A DNA stretch of 10,666 bases from Dehalococcoidia bacterium (GCA_009776515.1 WRNP01000052.1:1-10666); one strand, 5' to 3'. Positions 1 through 6,088 are shown, numbered from the stretch's first letter. Numbers and translations: made by a program. The notes: generated from the sequence alone by a model not told the origin.

Positions 1-16
1 ATTATCATAAGCCCAC

Positions 17-45
17 AAAAAAAGCAAGGGTTTGCCTTGCCTTTT
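17..45 (-). terminator. Hairpin with flanking A/T runs, probable intrinsic terminator
   Basis: GCAAGG at 24-29 pairs with CCTTGC at 35-40 around a five-base loop. Read on the minus strand the stem is followed directly by seven T (23-17), which is the classic intrinsic terminator form; on the plus strand it is followed only by CTTTTC. It may end a minus-strand transcript, or act in both directions for a gene left of the window. The gene it serves is not visible. Confidence 0.5.
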
Positions 46-155
46 CAACACTTTCTTCAATTGCCTTCGATATTTTTAGCTAACCAAGTGGCAAAGTCGG
101 GGAGTATAACACGACATGGGAGCATCACCAACTCTGCTCTGTTTGACCGTGCCTA

Positions 156-164
156 TGCTATAAT
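156..164 (+). promoter_or_regulatory. Extended -10 promoter of rsfS
   Basis: TGC followed by a perfect TATAAT (159-164) forms an extended -10 element. No -35 box lies at 16-18 bases; a TTGACC at 143-148 is only 10 bases away. The predicted transcription start is near 171, two bases before the ATG at 173, so the message would be nearly leaderless. Confidence 0.55.
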
Positions 165-172
165 AAAAGCAT

Positions 173-532
173 ATGGACAACGAAGCTCTCACAGGGATGG
201 ATAAGGCTCGGCGCATTGTAGACATAGTAAGCGATAAATTGGCTGCGGATATCGTCTTGCTTGATGCCTGTGGCGTGTGTAGCTTTGCCGACTATTTCGT
301 CATGGCATCCGGCGAATCGGCGCGTCAACTACAGGCCATTGCCGAGGAGGTTGTCCATCAACTCAAGCAAGCTGGAACTTACCCGCTACACCGTGAGGGT
401 ACGGCTGAGTCTGGTTGGATACTACTGGACTATGGTGATGTCATTGTCCACATCTTCTCTGAAGCCGAACGGCAGATCTATAGATTGGATGAGATGTGGC
501 GCGAAAGCCGCCTCGTGCTACGCATCGGCTAG
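173..532 (+). CDS. rsfS: Ribosome silencing factor RsfS (Iojap/YbeB family)
   Basis: The 119-residue product matches the RsfS family, which binds ribosomal protein uL14 on the 50S subunit and blocks joining with the 30S subunit when nutrients are short. Visible hallmarks are the start of the fold (ARRIVDIVSDKLAADIVLLD), the DYFVMASGES segment with the run RQLQAIAEEV behind it, and the C-terminal GWILLDYGDVIVHIF followed by a Tyr-Arg-Leu-Asp tail. Length is normal for the family. Two starts are possible: ATG 173 and ATG 197 (residue 9). Neither has a convincing Shine-Dalgarno site; ATG 173 is favoured because the -10 box ends nine bases before it, although ATG 197 would leave a normal family N-terminus. 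The stop codon overlaps the ndk stop codon on the other strand, so no separate terminator fits between them. The usual neighbours (nadD, obg) are not in the window. Confidence 0.93.
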   Translation: MDNEALTGMDKARRIVDIVSDKLAADIVLLDACGVCSFADYFVMASGESARQLQAIAEEVVHQLKQAGTYPLHREGTAESGWILLDYGDVIVHIFSEAERQIYRLDEMWRESRLVLRIG

Positions 533-960
533 TCGGCTCGATTGTAGTGCACGAACTCCTGCTCATCGAAAAAGAGTTTTACTTCTTTCTCGGCCGTCTC
601 AGCTGAATCCGAGCCGTGGACAGCATTGCGCTCAATATCTATGCCGAAGTCGTGGCGTATGGTGCCTGGCTCAGCTTGGGTAGGGTTGGTGGGGCCCATA
701 AGAGCGCGGATGCGCCCGACAGCACCATCGCCCTCAAAAATGGCTGCTACCACTGGTGCTGAGGTGATATAGGCGATCAAGCCAGGGAAGAAAGGCTTCT
801 CTTGGTGTGCGGCATAGTGGCTTGCAGCCAGCTCCGGGCTTACATGTAGCATTTTAAGAGCTGTCATTTTGAGCCCGCTGGCCTCCACCCGGCTCAGGAT
901 GGCTCCGGATAGCCCTCGGGTGACGGCATCGGGCTTGATCAGCATCAAAGAGCGTTCCAT
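529..960 (-). CDS. ndk: Nucleoside diphosphate kinase
   Basis: The 143-residue protein is a full-length NDP kinase, which moves the terminal phosphate of ATP onto other nucleoside diphosphates through a phosphohistidine intermediate in the cytoplasm. The N-terminus MERSLMLIKPDAV carries the conserved Lys9, and RNAVHGSDS places the phosphorylated His at residue 115; the segment ALMGPTNPTQAEPGTIR is the usual nucleotide-binding part. The start is supported by GGAG seven bases before the ATG. The gene is convergent with rsfS and shares the bases CTAG (529-532), in which each strand reads its own TAG stop. The gene appears monocistronic with its own promoter at 1005-1033. Nothing in it looks damaged. 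Confidence 0.97.
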   Translation of the reverse strand: MERSLMLIKPDAVTRGLSGAILSRVEASGLKMTALKMLHVSPELAASHYAAHQEKPFFPGLIAYITSAPVVAAIFEGDGAVGRIRALMGPTNPTQAEPGTIRHDFGIDIERNAVHGSDSAETAEKEVKLFFDEQEFVHYNRAD

Positions 961-1004
961 TTCTTACTCCTTCTGTCGGACTTGATGATTGTCAGTGTCT
1001 GGCT

Positions 1005-1033
1005 ATTATATATTAATCCGCCATCCATGCCTA
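1005..1033 (-). promoter_or_regulatory. Probable ndk promoter
   Basis: On the minus strand a perfect TATAAT (1010-1005) is preceded, after 17 bases, by TAGGCA (1033-1028; four of six bases match TTGACA). The predicted start leaves a leader of about 38 bases carrying the GGAG site. The word ATGCCTAG occurs twice here (1027-1034 and 1044-1051), 17 bases apart, the first overlapping the -35 box; it could be an operator, but nothing else supports this. Confidence 0.5.
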
Positions 1034-1073
1034 GTGCTTTTTGATGCCTAGCTTGGCATGCTAGAGTGCGATT

Positions 1074-1424
1074 ATGGCACGAGTCTTACATGGCGGCTTA
1101 ATATTTTGCCTTGCTTTTTTGGCTATCTTGCGCTCAAGTATTCAGGACATTGCCCGATATCTTCGGCGTGAACTTGGTAAGCGCAGTGATTGCCGTGTTG
1201 GTTTGCATCGTCCTAATCTAATTGTAGCCTGTTGTGCCTTAGTGGCCTTTATGGTGGGGTCACCGATGATGATTGTGGCCAATGGAAATGACACAGACTT
1301 TATCGGCATAGCAAGGAGCTTGACGAGGTATGGTCAAGCGCGGACTTTGCTGATCAGTCTCCGTAGCTCGGCTGTTATTGGTGAGGTGGCCTCAACCCAG
1401 CTGCTTTCGATTTTGGTTGCGTGA
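1074..1424 (+). pseudogene. Possible decayed transporter (MFS-like) remnant
   Basis: One frame is open for 116 codons from ATG 1074 and reads hydrophobic pieces, but there is no Shine-Dalgarno site and it does not look like an intact protein. The part from about residue 48 (LIVACCALVAFMVGSPMMIV, then a polar gap, then RYGQARTLLISLRSSAVIGE) resembles the transmembrane segment, Arg-Gly loop and following helix of major facilitator transporters. A second hydrophobic stretch in another frame at about 1155-1217 (DIFGVNLVSAVIAVLVCIVL) lies just upstream and ends at a stop, as expected after a frameshift. The last 50 bases overlap the 3' end of tsaB on the other strand. The reading as a frameshifted fragment is an inference from residue pattern only; a chance open frame is the main alternative. 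Confidence 0.3.
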
Positions 1425-2082
1425 TGGGTGGGCGGCGCAAATACAATGGTTGGATTGTTGCGACGTTGTCTTCTTCTCTCTCGCTAAGACGCTGTGTACC
1501 GAGTTCTGCCAAAGCGCAAGCGCGGCTTATCGGCGCTTGAGTGGGAATAATGGCAAGCATGTCAAACTTGTCGCGTACTTCGTGCAACAGATTTTCACTC
1601 AACTCGCCTGCGAATATGGTTGGCGAATTTACACAATGATAGATGTCGCTCGGTAGGGAGACAGTTTCTGGCAATACCCCTTGCCATTTTCCAGATGACC
1701 CCTGGAAGATGGCCCAAGCCACCTCGGTGCGCCCTGCGGGCAACACTGCGCAGACAGGCAATCCTGCCGCAGCGTGTTGATAAGCGGCAGCGGCCAGGGT
1801 GCTTATGCCGACAATGGGGACATCCAGTCCAAAGGCCAGCCCTTTAGCGGTGCCGAGCCCTACTCGGAGGCCGTTGAACCCCCCCGGGCCGCGCGCTACG
1901 ATGATACCGGTGATATCCCGGATATCGACCGAGGTCATGGTCAGTAAAGATATGGTGTGAGACAAGAGCTCTACCGAGTGATTGCGAGTGCAACACCAGG
2001 TATCCTCGGCTACAAGGTGCCCGTTCGCAATAAGCGCCAGACCGGCGGTATTGGTAGAGGTGTCTATCGCTAAGTACATCAT
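1375..2082 (-). CDS. tsaB: tRNA threonylcarbamoyladenosine (t6A) protein TsaB
   Basis: This 235-residue ASKHA-fold protein is the non-catalytic partner of TsaD; with TsaE they transfer threonylcarbamoyl to A37 of tRNAs that read ANN codons. The N-terminus MYLAIDTSTNTAGLAL is the family's nucleotide-fold strand, and GPGGFNGLRVGLGTAKGLAF corresponds to the signature usually written GPGSFTGLR, here with Ser to Gly and Thr to Asn changes. The gene starts within the stop of tsaE (ATGA overlap, 2082-2079); two ATG codons are adjacent. The family normally ends soon after the YLRRP motif, but here about 18 further residues rich in Pro, Lys and Gln follow, and this tail is antisense to the end of the 1074-1424 remnant. 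The third partner TsaD and RimI, often adjacent elsewhere, are not in the window. Confidence 0.93.
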   Translation of the reverse strand: MMYLAIDTSTNTAGLALIANGHLVAEDTWCCTRNHSVELLSHTISLLTMTSVDIRDITGIIVARGPGGFNGLRVGLGTAKGLAFGLDVPIVGISTLAAAAYQHAAAGLPVCAVLPAGRTEVAWAIFQGSSGKWQGVLPETVSLPSDIYHCVNSPTIFAGELSENLLHEVRDKFDMLAIIPTQAPISRACALAELGTQRLSEREEDNVATIQPLYLRRPPITQPKSKAAGLRPPHQ

Positions 2083-2591
2083 GACTCATTTTTATGAACG
2101 AGCTCGCACATCAGCCCACTGACCAGCTCGGCGTAGTGACTGCCGCAGGCCTTAAGGCGTACGTGTCGGGCGTCATTGTCAGCATAAGTAATCTCGATTA
2201 AAAGATGATCACTGCTCATAAGCTCGGGGTCTTTCTCTGCCCACTCCACGGCAGCTATTCCTTGCCCGTAGAGGTATTCATCGAGCCCCAGCTCGGCGAT
2301 CTCTTGGAACTCCAGACGATAGAGGTCAAGGTGGTAAAGAGGCATCCTTCCCTCGCGGTATTCTCGCGCCAGCATGAAAGTGGGGCTGGGGATTAATTCT
2401 TGAATACAAAGTCCTTGGGCTAGACCCTGGACTAAGCAGGTCTTCCCCGTGCCAAGCGGCCCGGTGAGCATGATGATGTCGCCGGGGCAGGCGAGGCGGC
2501 CGAGGATTGCTCCCACTGCCCGTGTCTCGCCGGGACCATGAGTAGTGATCTCAAGTTCTGTGGGCAAAGTGTTGCCATCCTTGATTATCAA
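2079..2591 (-). CDS. tsaE: t6A biosynthesis ATPase TsaE
   Basis: TsaE is the small P-loop ATPase that drives the TsaB-TsaD complex in t6A synthesis. Walker A is GPLGTGKT at about residues 44-51, followed by the family segments SPTF (about 69-72), YHLDLYRL and VEWAEK. The frame has no ATG at its start. A TTG at 2591 is preceded by AGGA eight bases away and overlaps thiL by 41 bases; a second TTG at 2567 has AGGA about ten bases upstream and overlaps thiL by 17 bases. The first gives 170 residues, the second 162; both lie in the family's range, so the exact start is open. The 3' end overlaps tsaB by four bases, so the three genes are probably translationally coupled. Confidence 0.93.
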   Translation of the reverse strand: MIIKDGNTLPTELEITTHGPGETRAVGAILGRLACPGDIIMLTGPLGTGKTCLVQGLAQGLCIQELIPSPTFMLAREYREGRMPLYHLDLYRLEFQEIAELGLDEYLYGQGIAAVEWAEKDPELMSSDHLLIEITYADNDARHVRLKACGSHYAELVSGLMCELVHKNES

Positions 2592-3555
2592 GTGTGAAAT
2601 CCTGGCCGTCCGGGCTGATCAAATTGAGCTTGCCGGGATTTTCAGTTGTTACCCTGCCGATGATCGTCACCGGACATGGCGCTTTGGCGGCTACTTGCTC
2701 TACGGTTTTGATGGGGGCTGTGAAGAGGAGCTCATAGTCCTCGCCGCCGCCAAGTGCCAGCGCCAACGCCTCCGTGCCAAAAAGGGCGGTTAGCATGGGA
2801 GGTAGCGGTACCATGGCTACTTCGACTACCGCTCCTACGCTACTCTGCTGACAGATGCGCTTTAGGTCGGTGGCGAGGCCGTCACTTAAATCTATGGCGC
2901 AGCGCACTCCTTCGGCGACAAGTAGTGTCCCCTCCTCCAGGCGGGGACATGGCCTCAGAAAAGCTTCGCAAAGCGCCTTGCCGATTTCACTCGGCTTGCG
3001 GTGGGCCTGTAGGATCCTGAGCCCCCCTGCAGCACCGCCTAAGCTGCCGGTGACGGCTACTACATCACCGGGGCGAGCCATGTTGCGCGTGAGAAGATGC
3101 TTCCCCGCTCGACCAGTGACAGCGAGGTTGATAAAGACTGCGGGGGCGGCGCTCACATCGCCTCCAATGATGGCCGTTTCATATCTATTGGCAAGTTCAG
3201 CCATACCGGTGTAAAACTGCAGAACATCCTCTGTGGATGTCTCTTCGGGCAATCCTAAAGTAACTAGAGCATAGCGGGGGTGGCCACCCATGGCGGCGAT
3301 ATCGCTAAAGTTGACGGCCAGGGCTTTCCAGCCTAGGTCGTGCCAATCGGTTATTGCCTTGGTGAAGTGGATGCCCTCAATAAGGCAGTCTGTCGTTGCC
3401 AATGTTCGGCCGCTTTCGTTTTGCCAGGCGGCGGCATCATCGCCTATGCCGATGGTAAGATTTTGCCGGGATACCGCAGAGGGCGGGCAACTCTCACGAG
3501 CAATCTTTGCCAATTGGTCTATCATGTCAAATTCGCCCACGTCCGTCAGCTTCAT
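2551..3555 (-). CDS. thiL: Thiamine-monophosphate kinase
   Basis: ThiL phosphorylates thiamine monophosphate with ATP to give thiamine pyrophosphate, the last step of the pathway. The 334 residues show the family's landmarks in order: GEFDMI near the N-terminus, GIGDDAA (36-42), TTDCLIEGIHF (54-64), the WKALAVNFSDIAAMG segment, GGDV, CAIDLSDGLATDL and, near the end, GGGEDYELLF. These Asp-rich motifs bind magnesium and ATP in this PurM-like fold. It is the first gene of the thiL-tsaE-tsaB operon. No Shine-Dalgarno site precedes the ATG; a TATAAT box ends six bases before it, so the message is predicted to begin at or beside the start codon. No other thiamine genes are in the window. Confidence 0.96.
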   Translation of the reverse strand: MKLTDVGEFDMIDQLAKIARESCPPSAVSRQNLTIGIGDDAAAWQNESGRTLATTDCLIEGIHFTKAITDWHDLGWKALAVNFSDIAAMGGHPRYALVTLGLPEETSTEDVLQFYTGMAELANRYETAIIGGDVSAAPAVFINLAVTGRAGKHLLTRNMARPGDVVAVTGSLGGAAGGLRILQAHRKPSEIGKALCEAFLRPCPRLEEGTLLVAEGVRCAIDLSDGLATDLKRICQQSSVGAVVEVAMVPLPPMLTALFGTEALALALGGGEDYELLFTAPIKTVEQVAAKAPCPVTIIGRVTTENPGKLNLISPDGQDFTLDNQGWQHFAHRT

Positions 3556-3561
3556 GGCTGG

Positions 3562-3591
3562 ATTATATCACGGCTGTCTTGAGGGTACCAA
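3562..3591 (-). promoter_or_regulatory. thiL promoter, leaderless type
   Basis: On the minus strand TTGGTA (3591-3586) and a perfect TATAAT (3567-3562) are 18 bases apart. Only six bases separate the -10 box from the ATG at 3555, so transcription should begin at about the A of the start codon. Confidence 0.6.
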
Positions 3592-3609
3592 GGTCGCTAT
3601 CTGTGGCTA

Positions 3610-3644
3610 TGTTAAATTATGGTTAACAGGGGGCTTGACGTCAA
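3610..3644. promoter_or_regulatory. Two inverted repeats between divergent promoters
   Basis: TGTTAA (3610-3615) and TTAACA (3623-3628) form a perfect inverted repeat with a seven-base spacer. Seven bases further, TTGACGTCAA (3635-3644) is a perfect ten-base palindrome that includes the -35 box of the rightward promoter. Such dyads between divergent promoters can be operators, but no regulator gene is nearby, and short palindromes also occur by chance. Confidence 0.3.
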
Positions 3645-3662
3645 TGGTAAAATAGTTATAAG
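3635..3662 (+). promoter_or_regulatory. Rightward promoter ahead of the DUF362-like gene
   Basis: TTGACG (3635-3640) and TATAAG (3657-3662) are 16 bases apart. The predicted start is near 3669, about 350 bases before the GTG of the next gene, so a long leader or a separate small RNA would be made. A 13-codon frame (MYRSRPSYLIGLV, 3669-3710) begins exactly at that point; it could be a leaderless leader peptide or mean nothing. Confidence 0.5.
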
Positions 3663-4022
3663 GGAGTTATGTACCGCAGTCGGCCAAGCTATTTAATCGG
3701 TTTAGTTTGAGAGGTCGTATCATCCGGCCTCATGGTCGCTTCTGGTAGGATAAAGCATGGCTTGGGGTCTGAGAGTAGACCCTTAATACAACAAGCAGGT
3801 TCTAACCTGGAATGCCAGAGTGCCACAGAGCTCCTCATCATGGCGGCTACCTGAGATTACAGGCTTAACGTAGCCCGCAATGTTGCCTTGGGTTGAGACC
3901 CCATTGATGTATGCACAAACCCATGCACTTGAGTGTACTCATAGATTTGCTTGTTGTGACATATCATTGATATCAATGCCCCTGCTACCCTGGGGGTAGC
4001 GGAAGTTGCCAGAGGACTAAAA
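3663..4022 (+). other. Gene-free region with hairpins, possible long leader or small RNA
   Basis: I recognise no protein or known RNA family here. The visible structures are: a hairpin GGGTCT/AGACCC (3765-3782, six-base loop); a hairpin CAGGT/ACCTG (3796-3809) that overlaps an alternative one CTGG/CCAG (3807-3818), so only one can form at a time; a stem GGCTA/TAGCC (3845-3875) enclosing CCTG/CAGG; a perfect 14-base palindrome CATTGATATCAATG (3965-3978); and a hairpin GCTACCC/GGGTAGC (3984-4000) ending 10 bases before the Shine-Dalgarno site of the next gene. No T tract follows any of them. Part of the plus strand (3711-3852) is open for 47 codons with no recognised product. The structures suggest an RNA-level role, but this is inference. 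Confidence 0.35.
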
Positions 4023-4751
4023 GTGATATATAACACAGAAGAATTTGTTTTTAAAGCGCCACCGGCGGTCACACGGGCTCGGCGGGTACTCATTAAACCG
4101 GCAGCGGATTACCTGGCGCCTTATCCCGTCAGCACCAGCCGTGAGATGATGGCCTCCATCATCCAGGGCATCCGCGATGTTAGCGATACCGATATCATTA
4201 TTCTGGAAGGAACGCCTACTGGCGCTCCGGTGGCCCCAGTCTTCAAGAATTTGGGATACGTTTTCCCGCGGGTCTTGCCTCTTGACGTGAAAGATGCCAC
4301 CTTGGTTGAGGTCGATAGCCCACTCCTAAAACCGCTGGCCATCCCGACTTTCATGGTGCCCAATGTCATCCTCTCTAGCGATTATCTTATCAGCGTTGCG
4401 CCACTGAAAGTGATTAAGCAACAAGGTTGGCTTTCCATTGCCAACCTTTTAAGCCTGCTTCCCAGTGTGAGATATGGCGATGGTGCGCCGCGTGGTTGGA
4501 GGGAGTTGTATGAGTTGGATATCAACATGGTGCTGGCTGATCTCTATTACACCATGCCTTTTGATTTGGGCATCATTGAGGCTCGAGAGATCTTCACCGG
4601 CGAGACTCTGGATGTAGGTGAGACCCAGCCTTATGGCAAGGTCTTCATGGGCGATCCATATCAGGTTGACCGCGAGGTCTCGCAGGTGCTAGGGATTAAG
4701 ACCGATTACCTCAGGCTGATTGATGAGGCGCGGGCAGATCTGGAGACTTAG
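4023..4751 (+). CDS. DUF362-like protein of unknown function
   Basis: The 242-residue product resembles the DUF362 family: a conserved RVLIKPAADYLAPYPVSTS segment near residue 20, the IIILEGTPTG strand-loop, the YLISVAPLKV strand, and a C-terminal part with PFDLGIIEAR and VFMGDPYQVDRE. Members with ferredoxin domains exist, but this one contains no cysteine at all, so it holds no iron-sulfur cluster. There is no signal peptide or membrane helix; it should be cytoplasmic. The GTG start is supported by AGAGGA six bases upstream (4011-4016). The frame is, however, open back to 3960 and the extra residues (INAPATLGVAEVARGLK) look protein-like, so an upstream rare start (ATT 3966) or a lost ATG is possible. 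It stands alone on the plus strand, convergent with the acylphosphatase pseudogene. Function unknown; the family call itself is moderate. Confidence 0.72.
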   Translation: MIYNTEEFVFKAPPAVTRARRVLIKPAADYLAPYPVSTSREMMASIIQGIRDVSDTDIIILEGTPTGAPVAPVFKNLGYVFPRVLPLDVKDATLVEVDSPLLKPLAIPTFMVPNVILSSDYLISVAPLKVIKQQGWLSIANLLSLLPSVRYGDGAPRGWRELYELDINMVLADLYYTMPFDLGIIEAREIFTGETLDVGETQPYGKVFMGDPYQVDREVSQVLGIKTDYLRLIDEARADLET

Positions 4752-4756
4752 CCAGG

Positions 4757-5035
4757 TCAGTACCTTGTTGCAAAGTGGTGTCGTTGGCCAAAGTATGCTC
4801 CCTAGCTTGCAAAGGCATGAGCGATACTAGCATACGGCGAACCGCATCTCAGGTATATAAGCAGCCTTTCAAGTGCAGGACGCGTCCCCTCGGCTGTTAT
4901 TTCAACGGATTCATCTGGCAAGTTTTTATCGTACCCTGTTATGCCGAGCTCAATTGCTTTCTGGCAAACAAAATCGCAAAAGTAAACCAAACCCTCCTTG
5001 CGATAATAACCTTAAAGGCTGGCTTGGTCGAACAT
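4757..5035 (-). pseudogene. Acylphosphatase pseudogene (two in-frame stops)
   Basis: Read from the ATG at 5035, one frame spans 93 codons to TGA 4757, exactly the size of an acylphosphatase (about 90 residues), an enzyme that hydrolyses acyl phosphates. The core FVCQKAIELGITGYDKNLPD, then SVEITAEG and LERLLIYLRCGSP, fit the family well; the end (GQRHHFATRY) fits the usual last strand. It is broken by TAA at codon 8 (5014-5012) and TAG at codon 78 (4804-4802). The catalytic Arg expected at codon 20 is Cys (TGC, one transition from CGC), while the catalytic Asn is present at codon 38, with the correct spacing of 18. There is no frameshift overall, so loss is probably recent. It begins 26 bases after the small basic-protein gene and would have been co-transcribed with it. 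Confidence 0.82.
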
Positions 5036-5061
5036 ATGGCTATCCAATGGCACTACAGGGG

Positions 5062-5205
5062 CTATTCCTCATCGGTTGGCTTGCGCTTTTTACGGATGAG
5101 CTCTACCTCTTGTGGAGGTGACATGGTGGTGGGGGATAAAGCTATCTTCTTGGTGTCTTTCTTCGGTTTCTTGGCCTCACGGCCGCCTTTGTCACGGGAG
5201 CCCAT
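5062..5205 (-). CDS. Small basic protein, 47 residues, unknown function
   Basis: An excellent Shine-Dalgarno site, AGGAGG (5216-5211), lies five bases before ATG 5205, which selects this start over the longer frame upstream. The product is 47 residues: a Lys/Arg/Gly-rich N-terminal half (MGSRDKGGREAKKPKKDTKK), a Pro/Ser/Thr linker, then EVELIRKKRKPTDEE. It has no cysteine and no hydrophobic segment, so it is neither membrane-bound nor a metal ribbon; the charge suggests contact with RNA or ribosomes. I have an impression that similar short proteins occur in Dehalococcoidia but cannot confirm it. It lies between rnc (upstream, 100 bases) and the acylphosphatase remnant (downstream, 26 bases). 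The function is not known. Confidence 0.7.
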   Translation of the reverse strand: MGSRDKGGREAKKPKKDTKKIALSPTTMSPPQEVELIRKKRKPTDEE

Positions 5206-5305
5206 AACTACCTCCTGAAATTTTTCTCTCGTGTTCCATGCCACGCCGGCGGGAGACATATGCTAAGCCCACCGCGCCTCGCTTTATTAATTTAACAAAG
5301 GCAGA

Positions 5306-6031
5306 CTAGGAAAGCAAAGGCGGCAGAGTACTGGAAGGAGCGGTCTCTCTTAGCGCCTCCAGTGCCGTGCGGGCGGCATCAGCCTCAGCCAGTTTCTTGC
5401 TACGTCCCACGCCGCAGGCAAGCACCTTGTCGTCAAGCACGACCTCAGCGGTAAACTGTCGATTATGATCGGGACCGCTCTCGGCGATAATATGGTAGGA
5501 AGGGGCTGCCTTAAAGAGGTGTTGCAAAGCTTCCTGGAGGTGCGATTTATAATCATCGCTGTGGCGTTCACGGCTGATACGTGCGAGGTCGTCTTTAAAG
5601 ATGTGCATGACGCATTCCCGTGTACTCTGCCAGTCACGGTCGAGATAGATGGCGGCGAAGAGTGCCTCCAAGGCCCCGGCCAGATTGGCTGGCTTGCCCC
5701 TCCCGCCGCTTGTCGCTTCGCCCTGGCCGAGATACAAATAATCTCCCAGACCGATAGTGCGGGCAATGGTAGCCAGCGAGCTGCGGCAGACGAGCTGTGA
5801 GCGCATACGGGTGAGGTCGCCTTCGGCGAGGTCGGGGTAGTCTAGGAATAGCTTTTCTGCCAATATTAGTCCCAGCACGGCATCGCCTACAAATTCCAGT
5901 CGTTCGTTGGCGGTGGCAGGGGAATTCTCGTTGACATAAGAGCTATGGGTGAGGGCTTCTTGGAGCAGGGCGGTATTGCTGAAAGTGACCCCCAGAACCT
6001 CTTGTAGCTGTTTAAGTTTATTGTCCGACAT
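5306..6031 (-). CDS. rnc: Ribonuclease III
   Basis: RNase III cuts double-stranded RNA in rRNA maturation and mRNA turnover. The 241 residues contain the endonuclease domain with the signature NERLEFVGDAVLG (42-54), giving Glu43, Glu46 and Asp50, and later Glu122 in ALEALFAAIYLD. From about residue 160 the double-stranded RNA-binding domain follows (DYKSHLQE, GPDHNRQFTAEV, GRSKKLAEADAARTAL). The position equivalent to E. coli Asp114 is Gly119, so one of the usual metal ligands is missing while the spacing to Glu122 is kept; the neighbouring positions are normal. ATG 6031 is chosen over an upstream TTG at 6061 because AGGAAAG lies just before it and the promoter would start transcription at about 6039. 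The leader is then only some eight bases. The gene is divergent from tRNA-Gln. Confidence 0.95.
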   Translation of the reverse strand: MSDNKLKQLQEVLGVTFSNTALLQEALTHSSYVNENSPATANERLEFVGDAVLGLILAEKLFLDYPDLAEGDLTRMRSQLVCRSSLATIARTIGLGDYLYLGQGEATSGGRGKPANLAGALEALFAAIYLDRDWQSTRECVMHIFKDDLARISRERHSDDYKSHLQEALQHLFKAAPSYHIIAESGPDHNRQFTAEVVLDDKVLACGVGRSKKLAEADAARTALEALRETAPSSTLPPLLS

Positions 6032-6045
6032 ACTTTCCTGGTATA

Positions 6046-6074
6046 AAAATAGGACGATCATCGCCAGGTGTCAA
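6046..6074 (-). promoter_or_regulatory. rnc promoter
   Basis: A perfect TTGACA (6074-6069) is followed after 17 bases by TATTTT (6051-6046). Transcription is expected to begin near 6039, immediately before the Shine-Dalgarno site of rnc. Confidence 0.7.
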
Positions 6075-6088
6075 GATTGCTTGAAATA

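Noticed and set aside
3760..3825. Words resembling a TPP riboswitch (CTGAGA, ACCCTT, CTGG-AATG-CCAG) not far from thiL
   Set aside because: GGGGT runs directly into CTGAGA with no room for helix P3, the sequence after ACCC lacks the expected P4 pairing, and the element points away from thiL toward a gene with no thiamine link.
4757..5035. Reading the acylphosphatase stops as recoded (stop readthrough)
   Set aside because: Two different stop codons (TAA and TAG) plus loss of the catalytic Arg fit decay better; both codons are used as normal stops by neighbouring genes.
5306..6061. Longer RNase III start at TTG 6061
   Set aside because: It would lie upstream of the predicted transcription start near 6039, and ATG 6031 has its own AGGAAAG site.
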